Below, piece by piece: positions 47,200-54,604 of a stretch of DNA of 64,000 nucleotides. Within the stretch, counting starts at the first letter, position 1; each line of letters opens with the position of its first letter. This stretch comes from an uncultured Alphaproteobacteria bacterium (GTDB lineage Bacteria > Pseudomonadota > Alphaproteobacteria > RF32 > CAG-239), in NCBI GenBank assembly GCA_944390885.1, contig CALXRP010000004.1:1-64000 (forward strand), given 5' to 3'. Below the pieces are notes generated by a model. That model made no database searches. It had not been told where the DNA came from and saw only the letters and a list, made by a program, of their open reading frames with translations. A program made the position numbers and the translations under genes.

Positions 47200-47440
47200 A
47201 ACTTGCTATAAATGCAAACAAATTGTTAATCCGGATTGTAACGTATCTTCAAAATCTTGTACTTACGGATGCGAATCAACCAACTCTTGCGGAAAATGTG
47301 TATCTTGCAGAATGTGTCCGGTCGGACAAGGCATCTACACGGTTAACGGCAGAAAATATTGTTCCGGCGATTTATCAGGTTGCGTCAGAGATTGCAATCA
47401 CCAAGAACCATGCATGAACAATTGCCGTGACTTTTTCTAA
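47200..47440 (+). pseudogene. 3' remnant of a third cysteine-rich gene (copy C)
   Basis: About 80 codons (GTCYKCKQIVNPDCNVSSKS to CMNNCRDFF) with 15 cysteines, clearly of the same family. The block SKSCTYGCESTNSCGKC matches SKSCSYGCASYNSCNKC in copy A, and GTCYKC also matches copy A. The signal peptide and all of the N-terminal domain are missing, replaced by the palindrome module. The frame is open back to an ATG at 47066 inside the module. That would give a chimeric product with a hydrophobic stretch (EVFVILGLLVFQVIPG), so expression cannot be excluded. A good terminator follows. Confidence 0.7.
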
Positions 47441-47452
47441 TAAAATATCACT

Positions 47453-47491
47453 AATGTTCCTTTATCTTGTCTGATAAAGGAACATTTTTTT
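47453..47491 (+). terminator. Terminator of cysteine-rich remnant C
   Basis: A perfect 14-bp stem (AATGTTCCTTTATC / GATAAAGGAACATT, six-base loop) and T7, 13 bases after the stop codon. Confidence 0.85.
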
Positions 47492-47495
47492 AATC

Positions 47496-47523
47496 TTGAC
47501 AAAATTCCTCCATTCATTACAAT
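47496..47523 (+). promoter_or_regulatory. Consensus-like promoter of a short transcription unit
   Basis: TTGACA (perfect), 16-base spacer, TACAAT, immediately after the previous terminator. Start of transcription is expected near 47530. Confidence 0.65.
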
Positions 47524-47564
47524 CTCTGTCATAATACATTATTAATCTTTAATTATTTTAATTT

Positions 47565-47717
47565 ATGAGAAAAAAACATAGTTTCTTAAATTTCGGCTTT
47601 ATTATCCTTATGCGAAAATGTTACCGTCGTTTCAAACGTTTTGGCTGTCTCAAACATCTGAAAAACAACACTTCAGAAAGCAGAACATCAAACAAGCGTT
47701 CGGGAAAATACCTCTGA
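47565..47717 (+). CDS. Possible 50-residue basic protein or small RNA
   Basis: An ATG frame of 50 codons (MRKKHSFLNFGFIILMRKCY start) encodes a very basic peptide with a short hydrophobic patch. It lies between a near-consensus promoter (47496-47523) and a strong terminator (47771-47795), giving a transcript of about 265 bases. There is no ribosome-binding site, so the unit may instead produce a non-coding RNA. No family recognised in either case. Confidence 0.35.
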   Translation: MRKKHSFLNFGFIILMRKCYRRFKRFGCLKHLKNNTSESRTSNKRSGKYL

Positions 47718-47770
47718 ATAAAAAAAGGCTTTTGCATAAATAAATCAGCTCGAAAAAAATTTCATTTAAA

Positions 47771-47795
47771 GCGCCGGATTTCCGGCGTTTTTTTT
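47771..47795 (+). terminator. Terminator of the short unit
   Basis: CGCCGG-ATTT-CCGGCG stem followed by eight T. Confidence 0.85.
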
Positions 47796-47810
47796 GACTC
47801 CGCCGCAAAC

Positions 47811-47839
47811 TTGACCAAACGGCAAATTTATGCTATAAT
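47811..47839 (+). promoter_or_regulatory. Strong extended -10 promoter
   Basis: TTGACC, 17-base spacer, perfect TATAAT preceded by TGC, 34 bases before the start of the 61-residue gene. It is one of the best promoter matches in the window. Confidence 0.75.
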
Positions 47840-47872
47840 AAATTTTGGTTTGGACAGTAAAGGACTAAACAC

Positions 47873-48058
47873 ATGAGCATGAATATTTCATCCAATTACG
47901 GTTCTTATCCGCCAATAATAAACTCGTCTCAACTAAGTGATATGAAAACCGCGCTTCAGGTTCAGGAGAAAATTGCTGAAACTGAAAAAAATACCCAAAT
48001 TCAAACAGCCATTGCGGCAAGTGGCGCCAAAGGACAAATTGTCGACATCAGTATTTAG
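47873..48058 (+). CDS. 61-residue soluble protein, unknown
   Basis: A small polar protein with AAGGA ten bases before the ATG and a near-perfect promoter upstream, so it is probably well expressed. The central part (DMKTALQVQEKIAETEKNTQIQTAIAA) should form one amphipathic helix. Its general shape recalls small YjfB-type proteins annotated as putative motility proteins, but the similarity is weak and I would not name it. It is monocistronic, with a terminator 22 bases after the stop. Confidence 0.65.
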   Translation: MSMNISSNYGSYPPIINSSQLSDMKTALQVQEKIAETEKNTQIQTAIAASGAKGQIVDISI

Positions 48059-48079
48059 AGTTTCAGGTCAGAATACCTA

Positions 48080-48145
48080 AAAAAACCTCCGCCAAATGAA
48101 CTGTCCAACTTTCCGGGAACAATTCAAAACGGAGGTTTTTCTTTT
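48080..48145 (+). terminator. Long-armed terminator of the 61-residue gene
   Basis: AAAAACCTCCG pairs with CGGAGGTTTTT over 38 bases that themselves fold (GAACTGTCC with GGGAACAATTC, imperfect), followed by CTTTT. Confidence 0.65.
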
Positions 48146-48171
48146 GCCCGCAAAAAACTCACCCGGCATCA

Positions 48172-48206
48172 AAAAAAAACGCCCGGACTTTATCCGGACG
48201 CTTTTT
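48172..48206 (-). terminator. Terminator after ppdK
   Basis: On the minus strand GCGTCCGGA-TAAAG-TCCGGGCGT (one G-T pair) is followed by a run of eight T, about 25 bases after the ppdK stop. Confidence 0.75.
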
Positions 48207-48230
48207 CTATTTTGCTTCAAACGAGCTCAA

Positions 48231-50912
48231 TTAAGCACATTTGCGGCAGGTTTTCTCAATCTTTTCGCCTTTATGACGAACGGCAGCCTGAGCTGCAGCC
48301 AGACGAGCTACCGGTACACGGTACGGAGAGCAAGAAACATAGTTCATGCCACAAGTCTGGAAGAAATCGATAGATGCCGGATCACCGCCGTGCTCACCGC
48401 AAACACCCAACCAGATGTGCGGATTAGAACTGCGGGCTTTTTCACAAGCCATCTTAACCAGAACACCAACACCTTCAACGTCAATAGAAGCAAACGGATC
48501 TGCAACATAAACGCCACGGGCGCGGTATTCATCCAAAATAGCGCCGGTATCATCACGGCTCATACCCAAAGTCGTCTGGGTCAGGTCGTTGGTACCGAAA
48601 CCGAAGAATTCGGCAGACTGAGCCAGTTCGTCAGCTTTCAGGGCTGCACGCGGCAATTCAATCATGGAACCAACTTCATACTTAATCTTCTTGCCTTTTT
48701 CAGCAAAGATTTTTTCGGCTGTGCTGTCAATAATCGCTTTAACGATATCGAGCTCTTTCTTGGAACCGGTCAACGGAACTTCGATTTCCGGCAGAACTTT
48801 AATACCGGCTTCTTCGCATTCCATAGCAGCTTCCAAAATAGCGCGGGTCTGCATCTCGCAGATTTCCGGATAGGTAATCGGCAGACGGCAGCCGCGATGA
48901 CCCAACATCGGGTTAGCTTCATGCAAAGCATTGGCACGTTGTTTAACTTTTTCCAAAGTCATACCCATTTTATCAGCCAATTCCTGCATTTCGGCATCCG
49001 TATGCGGCAAGAACTCGTGCAAAGGCGGATCCAACAGGCGAATAACAACCGGCATACCTTCCATAATCTTGAACAGGTCTTTGAAGTCCTGCTTCTGATA
49101 CGGCAGCAAACGAGCCAAAGCGGCACGACGGCCTTCTTCATTCTCGGCCAAAATCATGGCACGCATGTCAGGAATACGGTCAGCATCAAAGAACATATGT
49201 TCGGTACGAGCCAGACCAATACCCTGAGCACCAAAGTCGCGGGCAGTCTGAGCATCTTTCGGAGTTTCGGCGTTAGCGCGAACTTCCATTGTGCGGATTT
49301 CATCAACCCAGCTCATCAGTTTACCGAAATTACCGGTATTGGTATCAGCTTTAACAGTCGGAACCTGGCCTTCGATAATCTGGCCTTTACCACCGTCCAA
49401 AGATACCCAGTCGCCTTCTTTGATAACAACGCCTTTATCAGTCGTCATCGTCTTTTTGGCATAATCAATGTGGATCTCATGAGAACCGGAAACGCACGGT
49501 GTACCCATACCACGGGCAACAACGGCTGCGTGAGAGGTCATACCGCCGCGGGCAGTAATAACACCCTGAGAAGCATGCATACCGCCGATATCTTCCGGAG
49601 AAGTTTCGTTACGGATAAGAATAACTTTCTCACCTTTGGCAGCCCAAGCTTCAGCATCTTCGGCATTAAATACGGCACGGCCGACGGCAGCGCCCGGAGA
49701 AGCCGGAAGACCGGTAGCGATAACGTTTTTCTTGGCTTTCGGATCCAACATCGGGTGCAGCAACTGGTCAAGCTGATCAGCACCGACGCGCATAATAGCC
49801 TCTTCTTTGTTGAGCAGACCTTCTTCAACCATTTCTACGGCCATACGAACGGCAGCCTGAGCGGTACGTTTACCGTTACGGCATTGCAGCATCCAGAGTT
49901 TGCCGTGTTCAATGGTGAATTCCATATCCTGCATATCTTTATAATGTTGTTCAAGTTTATTACGAACATCAACCAACTCTTTGTACAGGTGCGGCCATTT
50001 TTCTTCCAGAGAAGTACCGTCGCCTTTAGAGCCCATCGGTTGCGGTGTACGAATACCGGCAACAACGTCTTCGCCTTGAGCGTTAACCAGATATTCACCG
50101 TAATAAACATTTTCACCGGTAGCCGGGTCGCGAGAGAAGCAAACACCGGTAGCGCAGTCATCGCCGGCATTACCGAAGACCATGGTCTGAACGTTAACGG
50201 CTGTACCCCAGTCACCAGGAATATTATTCAGTTTACGATAAGTAATGGCACGGTCAACCATCCAGGAACCGAATACGGCGCCGATACCTGCCCACAACTG
50301 ATCCCACGGATCCTGCGGAACAACTTTGCCAATTTTCTGGCCGATGGCTTTGTATTGGTTAACCAGTTCTTTCAAATCTTCAGCTGTCAGATCGGTATCA
50401 GATTTATAACCTTTGGATTTCTTCATATTTTCCAAAGCTTCTTCATACAAATCGAGATCAGCCCCCAAAACAACGTCGGAGAACATCTGCAGAAAACGAC
50501 GATAAGAGTCATAAGCAAATCTCTCGGAACCGGAAGCTTTGGCCAGAGCCTTAACCGTTTCATCGTTCAAACCGAGGTTCAAAACGGTGTCCATCATACC
50601 CGGCATGGAAACGCGGGCGCCGGAACGAACGGAGAAGAGCAACGGATTGTTGGCATCGGCAAATTTTTTGCCCATAACTTTTTCAACACCGGCAACAGCC
50701 TCGCGAACCTGATCTTTCAAATCAGCCGGATAAGTTTTGTTATTGTTGTAATAATATGTACAAACTTCTGTTGTTACGGTAAATCCGGGAGGTACAGGCA
50801 AGCCGACCTTATTCATCTCTGCAAGGTTGGCACCTTTACCGCCAAGGAGGTTACGCATGCTGGCATCGCCTTCAGCTTTGCCGTCACCAAATGTATATAC
50901 CCATTTACTCAT
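48231..50912 (-). CDS. ppdK: Pyruvate, phosphate dikinase
   Basis: Interconverts pyruvate, ATP and phosphate with PEP, AMP and pyrophosphate. About 893 residues. The N-terminal ATP-grasp domain begins WVYTFGDGKAEGD and includes LLGGKGANLAEM. The phosphohistidine domain has the catalytic His in GGMTSHAAVVARGMGTPC, near residue 455. The C-terminal PEP/pyruvate barrel has FGTNDLTQTTLGMSRDD and a catalytic Cys in GVCGEHGGDP near 830. ATG 50912 fits the family N-terminus, while a TTG two codons upstream lies closer to the AAGGAG. With pyk nearby, the cell can run the PEP/pyruvate step both ways. Confidence 0.95.
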   Translation of the reverse strand: MSKWVYTFGDGKAEGDASMRNLLGGKGANLAEMNKVGLPVPPGFTVTTEVCTYYYNNNKTYPADLKDQVREAVAGVEKVMGKKFADANNPLLFSVRSGARVSMPGMMDTVLNLGLNDETVKALAKASGSERFAYDSYRRFLQMFSDVVLGADLDLYEEALENMKKSKGYKSDTDLTAEDLKELVNQYKAIGQKIGKVVPQDPWDQLWAGIGAVFGSWMVDRAITYRKLNNIPGDWGTAVNVQTMVFGNAGDDCATGVCFSRDPATGENVYYGEYLVNAQGEDVVAGIRTPQPMGSKGDGTSLEEKWPHLYKELVDVRNKLEQHYKDMQDMEFTIEHGKLWMLQCRNGKRTAQAAVRMAVEMVEEGLLNKEEAIMRVGADQLDQLLHPMLDPKAKKNVIATGLPASPGAAVGRAVFNAEDAEAWAAKGEKVILIRNETSPEDIGGMHASQGVITARGGMTSHAAVVARGMGTPCVSGSHEIHIDYAKKTMTTDKGVVIKEGDWVSLDGGKGQIIEGQVPTVKADTNTGNFGKLMSWVDEIRTMEVRANAETPKDAQTARDFGAQGIGLARTEHMFFDADRIPDMRAMILAENEEGRRAALARLLPYQKQDFKDLFKIMEGMPVVIRLLDPPLHEFLPHTDAEMQELADKMGMTLEKVKQRANALHEANPMLGHRGCRLPITYPEICEMQTRAILEAAMECEEAGIKVLPEIEVPLTGSKKELDIVKAIIDSTAEKIFAEKGKKIKYEVGSMIELPRAALKADELAQSAEFFGFGTNDLTQTTLGMSRDDTGAILDEYRARGVYVADPFASIDVEGVGVLVKMACEKARSSNPHIWLGVCGEHGGDPASIDFFQTCGMNYVSCSPYRVPVARLAAAQAAVRHKGEKIEKTCRKCA

Positions 50913-50950
50913 GGTCAATTTAGCTCCTTAAGCTTAAAAGTTAAAATATA

Positions 50951-50969
50951 GTTGTATCAGAAATACAAC
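50951..50969 (-). promoter_or_regulatory. Perfect small inverted repeat upstream of ppdK
   Basis: GTTGTAT-CAGAA-ATACAAC lies about 40 bases before the ppdK start. It could be an operator or a leader hairpin. No regulator can be named. Confidence 0.35.
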
Positions 50970-51117
50970 CCGTTAAAGTTAAAAACTGCGTTGAATTTAG
51001 AACATTTCAAACGATTCTACAAGCAAAATTTTTGATTCGGAAAATTATGCACAGATTCCGCCGATTCGGGGATATAATACCAATACGGGAAAAATCAATA
51101 AAGAGAAATACAATAAC

Positions 51118-53328
51118 TCAGCCCCTGCCCTGCTGGGCGGCTTTTTGCTGAAGAAGATAATCGTTGTTTTGCGGTGTTGATTGAACTTTTGCCTGAACTT
51201 CCGGCAAATGCTGTCCGCGTTTCTGCAAGATGATTTCTTTGACCTTTTTCTTGTCTTCTTCCGTCTTGCTGCCGGAAGATGTGCCCGCTGCCTCAGTCTC
51301 TTTCGGCTGACCGGTCGCCGCGGCTCCTTTGCTTTCGTCAACCACAGCTTTTATGTCTTTGGCTGCCAAGCCCACGTCTATGGCTGCACTTGCCGCCGTA
51401 CCCAATCCAGGAAAACATCCTGCCACGCCTGAGGCAACCTCTCCGCATGCGCCTTTCCAATCTCCGTCCTTTATTCTATCCCAGGCAAAATAACATCCCG
51501 CCGCCGCACTAACCAGCGGAATTTTCTTTATAACCGATTTGCCGACCGCACTGCCCGCCGTCTTAGCCGCCGCTTTCACAACTGCTTTGCCGACCGTTGT
51601 ATTCGCCGCTTTTTCCGCAACCTTGGCCGTTGTTTTCTCAACCACTTTCACAACCTTAGTATCGGCTACTTTCTCCGCCGCTTTTTCATATGCCCGGCCG
51701 ACGGCATTGTTATTCAAAAGCTCGCTGCCTTTGTCTATTGTCTTGTCTATGGCCTGATTAACCGCATTGTCGGCTTTGGCTATCGCGGAAACTATTCCCC
51801 CGGAAGACTTAACCGCCTCTGCTCCTGCCCGGACGGCCGCCTTCTCCGCAACCTTTTCTCCTGCCTCGGCTGCCGCCTGCGCTCCGGAATTCTCCACCCC
51901 GCGCAGCTGCTGAATCTTTTCCGCCGCCGGATTCTCCATTTTGACAGACGTTTTTTCTGTCTTGACCTCTTGCACCGCAGCAAATTTATCTTCTGTTCCC
52001 TTGCCACCGGATTGCAGTCTGGCTTGCTTTTGCTCTAAAAAATCCGGCGTTCTCGCCTGATGAACAATACCTTGCTTAAACTCTTCCTTTTGCCTTTGAA
52101 AACGAGCCAAAACATCCTCTCTGGCTGAAGCTTTGAATGTGTCTGTCATATCTGCTTGGCGGGAATTAAGAAGATATTTAACAAATCCGTTTGGATTATC
52201 TGGTATTGGAATATATAAATCCTCCAATTTTCCATAAGGATTTCCGTAAGAAATATGCATAATTTTGGCCTTTAACGGATTCTTTTCCGGCGTTACATAA
52301 GTCTCTGCATCATATCTTGGCTGCAAATAAATTTTTCCATTAATCTCATATTCTGCGGAACGGCTAACATAACCATTTATTGCTTGTTCTTTAGTTAATC
52401 TGTGATTAACAGGCATCTGTCCCCGTCTGTCCAAAATAACCGCGCCTTCCGAAGATGATTCCCAAAGTTCAAAACTTTTTCCCTGGCCGATTTTCATATC
52501 CTCTTCTTTTGAACGACAATAATCTTCCATTCCGAAATTATCAAAAAATTTATCTTCAGGACTCTGTTCATAAACATTAATAAAACCGGCATAAACTTTT
52601 TTTTCATCAAACTGTCCAACTTCCGTGGAAATATACCTATCACCTGTTGCAGAAGTCCCCATCCCTTTTCCCACATCTGTTGCTCCATCATAATATGCCG
52701 CATATCTTATATCAGGCGTTGCATAAACCATTCCGTTTCTGCCAATTCTCCCACTAAGCTGGCAATAATCATCTGAAACCATTGTCCCGGAAAAAAGATA
52801 TTTATCTTTCGGAAACTGCTGTTTTAACTCGTCTATTGACCCATAAACCGGAGGTAGTTCATCCAAAGAAGACACACCCAGATATTGTTTAAGTGCCTCT
52901 TTTTGTTTTTCTGTTTGAACAAAATAAGGACTTTTCTTATTATTTTGGTATCTTGCCATCACCATCAGTTTATGCAAGCCATCATTCACAATATCTTGTG
53001 CCACATTTTGTTTTACTACATCTCTAAACATATTTTCCGGAATCAGAGGAACAACCACACCCGATGAAACTTTTGCATACTCAAAATCAGCTTTCAGTTT
53101 TGGCATAATTTCTTTAGCTTCTTTTACTGTCATGACTGGAGAAAATAACTCATGCATTCCCTCATCTGAAATATAACGCGTTTCTTTTCTAATTAACCAT
53201 TGATTTATATCATCACCAGATTGCAATCCGTTATATTTTAAAATCCGTTCCACAGCTTTCTGAGTTTCTTTTCCATCAGAAAGACGCAAATTAAACATCA
53301 CTTTTTCATCATTCGGCATATTCTCCAA
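51118..53328 (-). CDS. Large toxin-like protein, C-terminal part of an interrupted gene
   Basis: About 736 residues counted from a TTG, with an ATG three codons later. Residues 1-170 are helical. Residues 177-345 hold YLFSGTMVSDD, then GMVYATPDIRYAAYYDG and VYAGFINVYEQ, a pattern reminiscent of ADP-ribosyltransferase-like folds but lacking the usual His. Residues 490-600 are Ala/Lys-rich repeats (KAAEKVADTKVVK, KTTAKVAEKAANT). Residues 600-660 form a Gly/Ala membrane-active-looking segment (GEVASGVAGCFPGLGTAASA). The tail is polar. The frame continues upstream without a break, except for one TAA at 53509, into the next entry. No signal peptide. Function unknown; effector or polyvalent toxin is an inference. 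Confidence 0.6.
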   Translation of the reverse strand: MENMPNDEKVMFNLRLSDGKETQKAVERILKYNGLQSGDDINQWLIRKETRYISDEGMHELFSPVMTVKEAKEIMPKLKADFEYAKVSSGVVVPLIPENMFRDVVKQNVAQDIVNDGLHKLMVMARYQNNKKSPYFVQTEKQKEALKQYLGVSSLDELPPVYGSIDELKQQFPKDKYLFSGTMVSDDYCQLSGRIGRNGMVYATPDIRYAAYYDGATDVGKGMGTSATGDRYISTEVGQFDEKKVYAGFINVYEQSPEDKFFDNFGMEDYCRSKEEDMKIGQGKSFELWESSSEGAVILDRRGQMPVNHRLTKEQAINGYVSRSAEYEINGKIYLQPRYDAETYVTPEKNPLKAKIMHISYGNPYGKLEDLYIPIPDNPNGFVKYLLNSRQADMTDTFKASAREDVLARFQRQKEEFKQGIVHQARTPDFLEQKQARLQSGGKGTEDKFAAVQEVKTEKTSVKMENPAAEKIQQLRGVENSGAQAAAEAGEKVAEKAAVRAGAEAVKSSGGIVSAIAKADNAVNQAIDKTIDKGSELLNNNAVGRAYEKAAEKVADTKVVKVVEKTTAKVAEKAANTTVGKAVVKAAAKTAGSAVGKSVIKKIPLVSAAAGCYFAWDRIKDGDWKGACGEVASGVAGCFPGLGTAASAAIDVGLAAKDIKAVVDESKGAAATGQPKETEAAGTSSGSKTEEDKKKVKEIILQKRGQHLPEVQAKVQSTPQNNDYLLQQKAAQQGRG

Positions 53329-53508
53329 ACATTCAATATAATCGGATACTTTGTACTGTTTGGGATTTTGAATCTCATCCCGGATTTCTTTTGCAAAATT
53401 CCTGATTGTTTCATCTTCTGCCTGGAGACGTTCACTTTCTTTAAAAGAGATCTTACGCTTTTCAATTTCTGCCTCAGTTCTCTGAATATTCTGCTGATTC
53501 TCTGATAT

Positions 53509-54207
53509 TTATCTTTGCCAAATCCCTTCCTGTTTTGCAAATTCTTCTGAGTTTAACGCCGTTTTTTCCTTATCCCGGTTTGCAATACTTTCAAACTTTG
53601 ATTTCAAAGCAAAATCGTCTCCGTAGGAAGACATTTTTGACATTTCATTCAGTTCTGTTCTCAAATTTACCGTTTGATATTTGTCAATAAATACATCCAA
53701 ATACAGGTTTGCATCTTTGATTTTTGTTCCTTGTCTGATTTTGTTAAAAAATCCTTTAGGCGGCTGCCTTAATTGGCGAATATTCCAATCATCACTTTGA
53801 TCAACAAATTCACCCGTCCTAAAATACTCTCCCAACAGATTTTTAACATATAATTGACGTTCCGGCGGATATTTTGAAACCAATATTTCAACATTTTTTT
53901 CAAAATCATCAAGTTTTTGATTAAAAATTTTGGCCCGGGAAGACTTTTCTTCTAACCGAGAAAGCTCCTCTTGATATTTGGTCTTAATATCTTCAAGAGG
54001 GGTTATTTCATCTGCTGCAAACGCCTCGTACAATTTCTGATTCTTGGCATTAATAACTTCTTCAATATCACCATTGGTTTCAATCTTTTCCATAAGCTCG
54101 TCACACCACGGCTTTTTCCAGATATCTTCCTTACTGTCCTTACTCACCAAAATATGTTTAAAAAAACCTTTCGAATCAGTATGTACCCAATAATCAAAAT
54201 ACGGCAT
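53509..54207 (-). CDS. N-terminal part of the interrupted gene
   Basis: 232 residues, starting at an ATG with AGGAGG six bases upstream. An aromatic N-terminus (MPYFDYWVHTDSKGFFKH) is followed by an acidic helix, a coiled coil at about 72-115 (KTKYQEELSRLEEKSSRAKI) and a polar helical part. It ends at TAA 53509-53511. Alone it resembles nothing I recognise. Together with the downstream frame it makes a protein of about 1,028 residues. Two giant hairpins lie just upstream. Confidence 0.6.
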   Translation of the reverse strand: MPYFDYWVHTDSKGFFKHILVSKDSKEDIWKKPWCDELMEKIETNGDIEEVINAKNQKLYEAFAADEITPLEDIKTKYQEELSRLEEKSSRAKIFNQKLDDFEKNVEILVSKYPPERQLYVKNLLGEYFRTGEFVDQSDDWNIRQLRQPPKGFFNKIRQGTKIKDANLYLDVFIDKYQTVNLRTELNEMSKMSSYGDDFALKSKFESIANRDKEKTALNSEEFAKQEGIWQR

Positions 54208-54354
54208 ATCCTGCCTCCTGAAATTGTCTCCTGACTAAATTTTAGCATAAATTTCTTTTAAATAAAAGAAAAACTAAAAATACGGATGATTTTTTGTCAA
54301 AAAAAAATAACAAAATTGTAATAATTAAAACAGATTTTTATTAGAAATTTGATA

Positions 54355-54441
54355 AAGCCCCCTTGCTGCCGGTGAAACAAAATTCGACGTGTACAACATT
54401 CAGTACACGAGAATTTTGAAGCACCTACATGAGGGGAGCTT
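54355..54441. repeat. Giant imperfect hairpin 4
   Basis: An 87-base inverted repeat. AAGC...CCCC pairs with GGGG...GCTT, GGTG with CACC, CAAAATTC with GAATTTTG, and the apex is CGTGTAC-AACATTCA-GTACACG, nearly the apex of hairpin 3. Flanking A/T-rich arms extend the symmetry weakly to about 54335-54465. Confidence 0.7.
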
Positions 54442-54480
54442 AAATGTTAATAGAAGGAAATAAAAAAATATGACACGTTA

Positions 54481-54604
54481 AAAATCTGAAGAATGAGATA
54501 GATAGAGCCATTTCAACGACTAAAAAAATTCTAGCGTATTTAAACATACGTGAATTTTTTTAGAACGGAAGAAATAGCTCTAGATGCTCATTATACAGAT
54601 TTTT
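54481..54604. repeat. Giant imperfect hairpin 5, starting at the pyk stop codon
   Basis: A 124-base inverted repeat. AAAATCTG pairs with CAGATTTT, AATGAG with CTCATT, TAGAGC with GCTCTA, CTAAAAAAATTC with GAATTTTTTTAG, and the apex is GCGTAT-TTAAAC-ATACGT. On the minus strand the stem begins in the pyk stop codon, the same relation as hairpin 3 to kdsB. Confidence 0.75.

Larger units (their letters stand above)
51118..54207 (-). pseudogene. Composite 1,030-codon frame split by a single TAA
   Basis: The two CDS entries inside these limits are in the same frame. Between them, 60 codons after the TAA at 53509-53511 read as normal polar, coiled-coil-like protein (ISENQQNIQRTEAEIEKRK start) with no other stop. 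The start of the whole has an excellent AGGAGG. Either a recent nonsense mutation inactivated the gene, or the stop is read through, or the C-terminal part is translated separately. Confidence 0.65.

Noticed and set aside
48096-50951. 951-codon frame antisense to ppdK
   Set aside because: It mirrors the whole ppdK gene in an antisense phase. PpdK has every catalytic motif, and the antisense product has none.
53298-53540. 80-codon basic frame between the two halves of the interrupted gene
   Set aside because: It is out of phase with the coding-like sequence. The in-phase translation through the TAA is the better protein, so a frameshift explanation is not needed.
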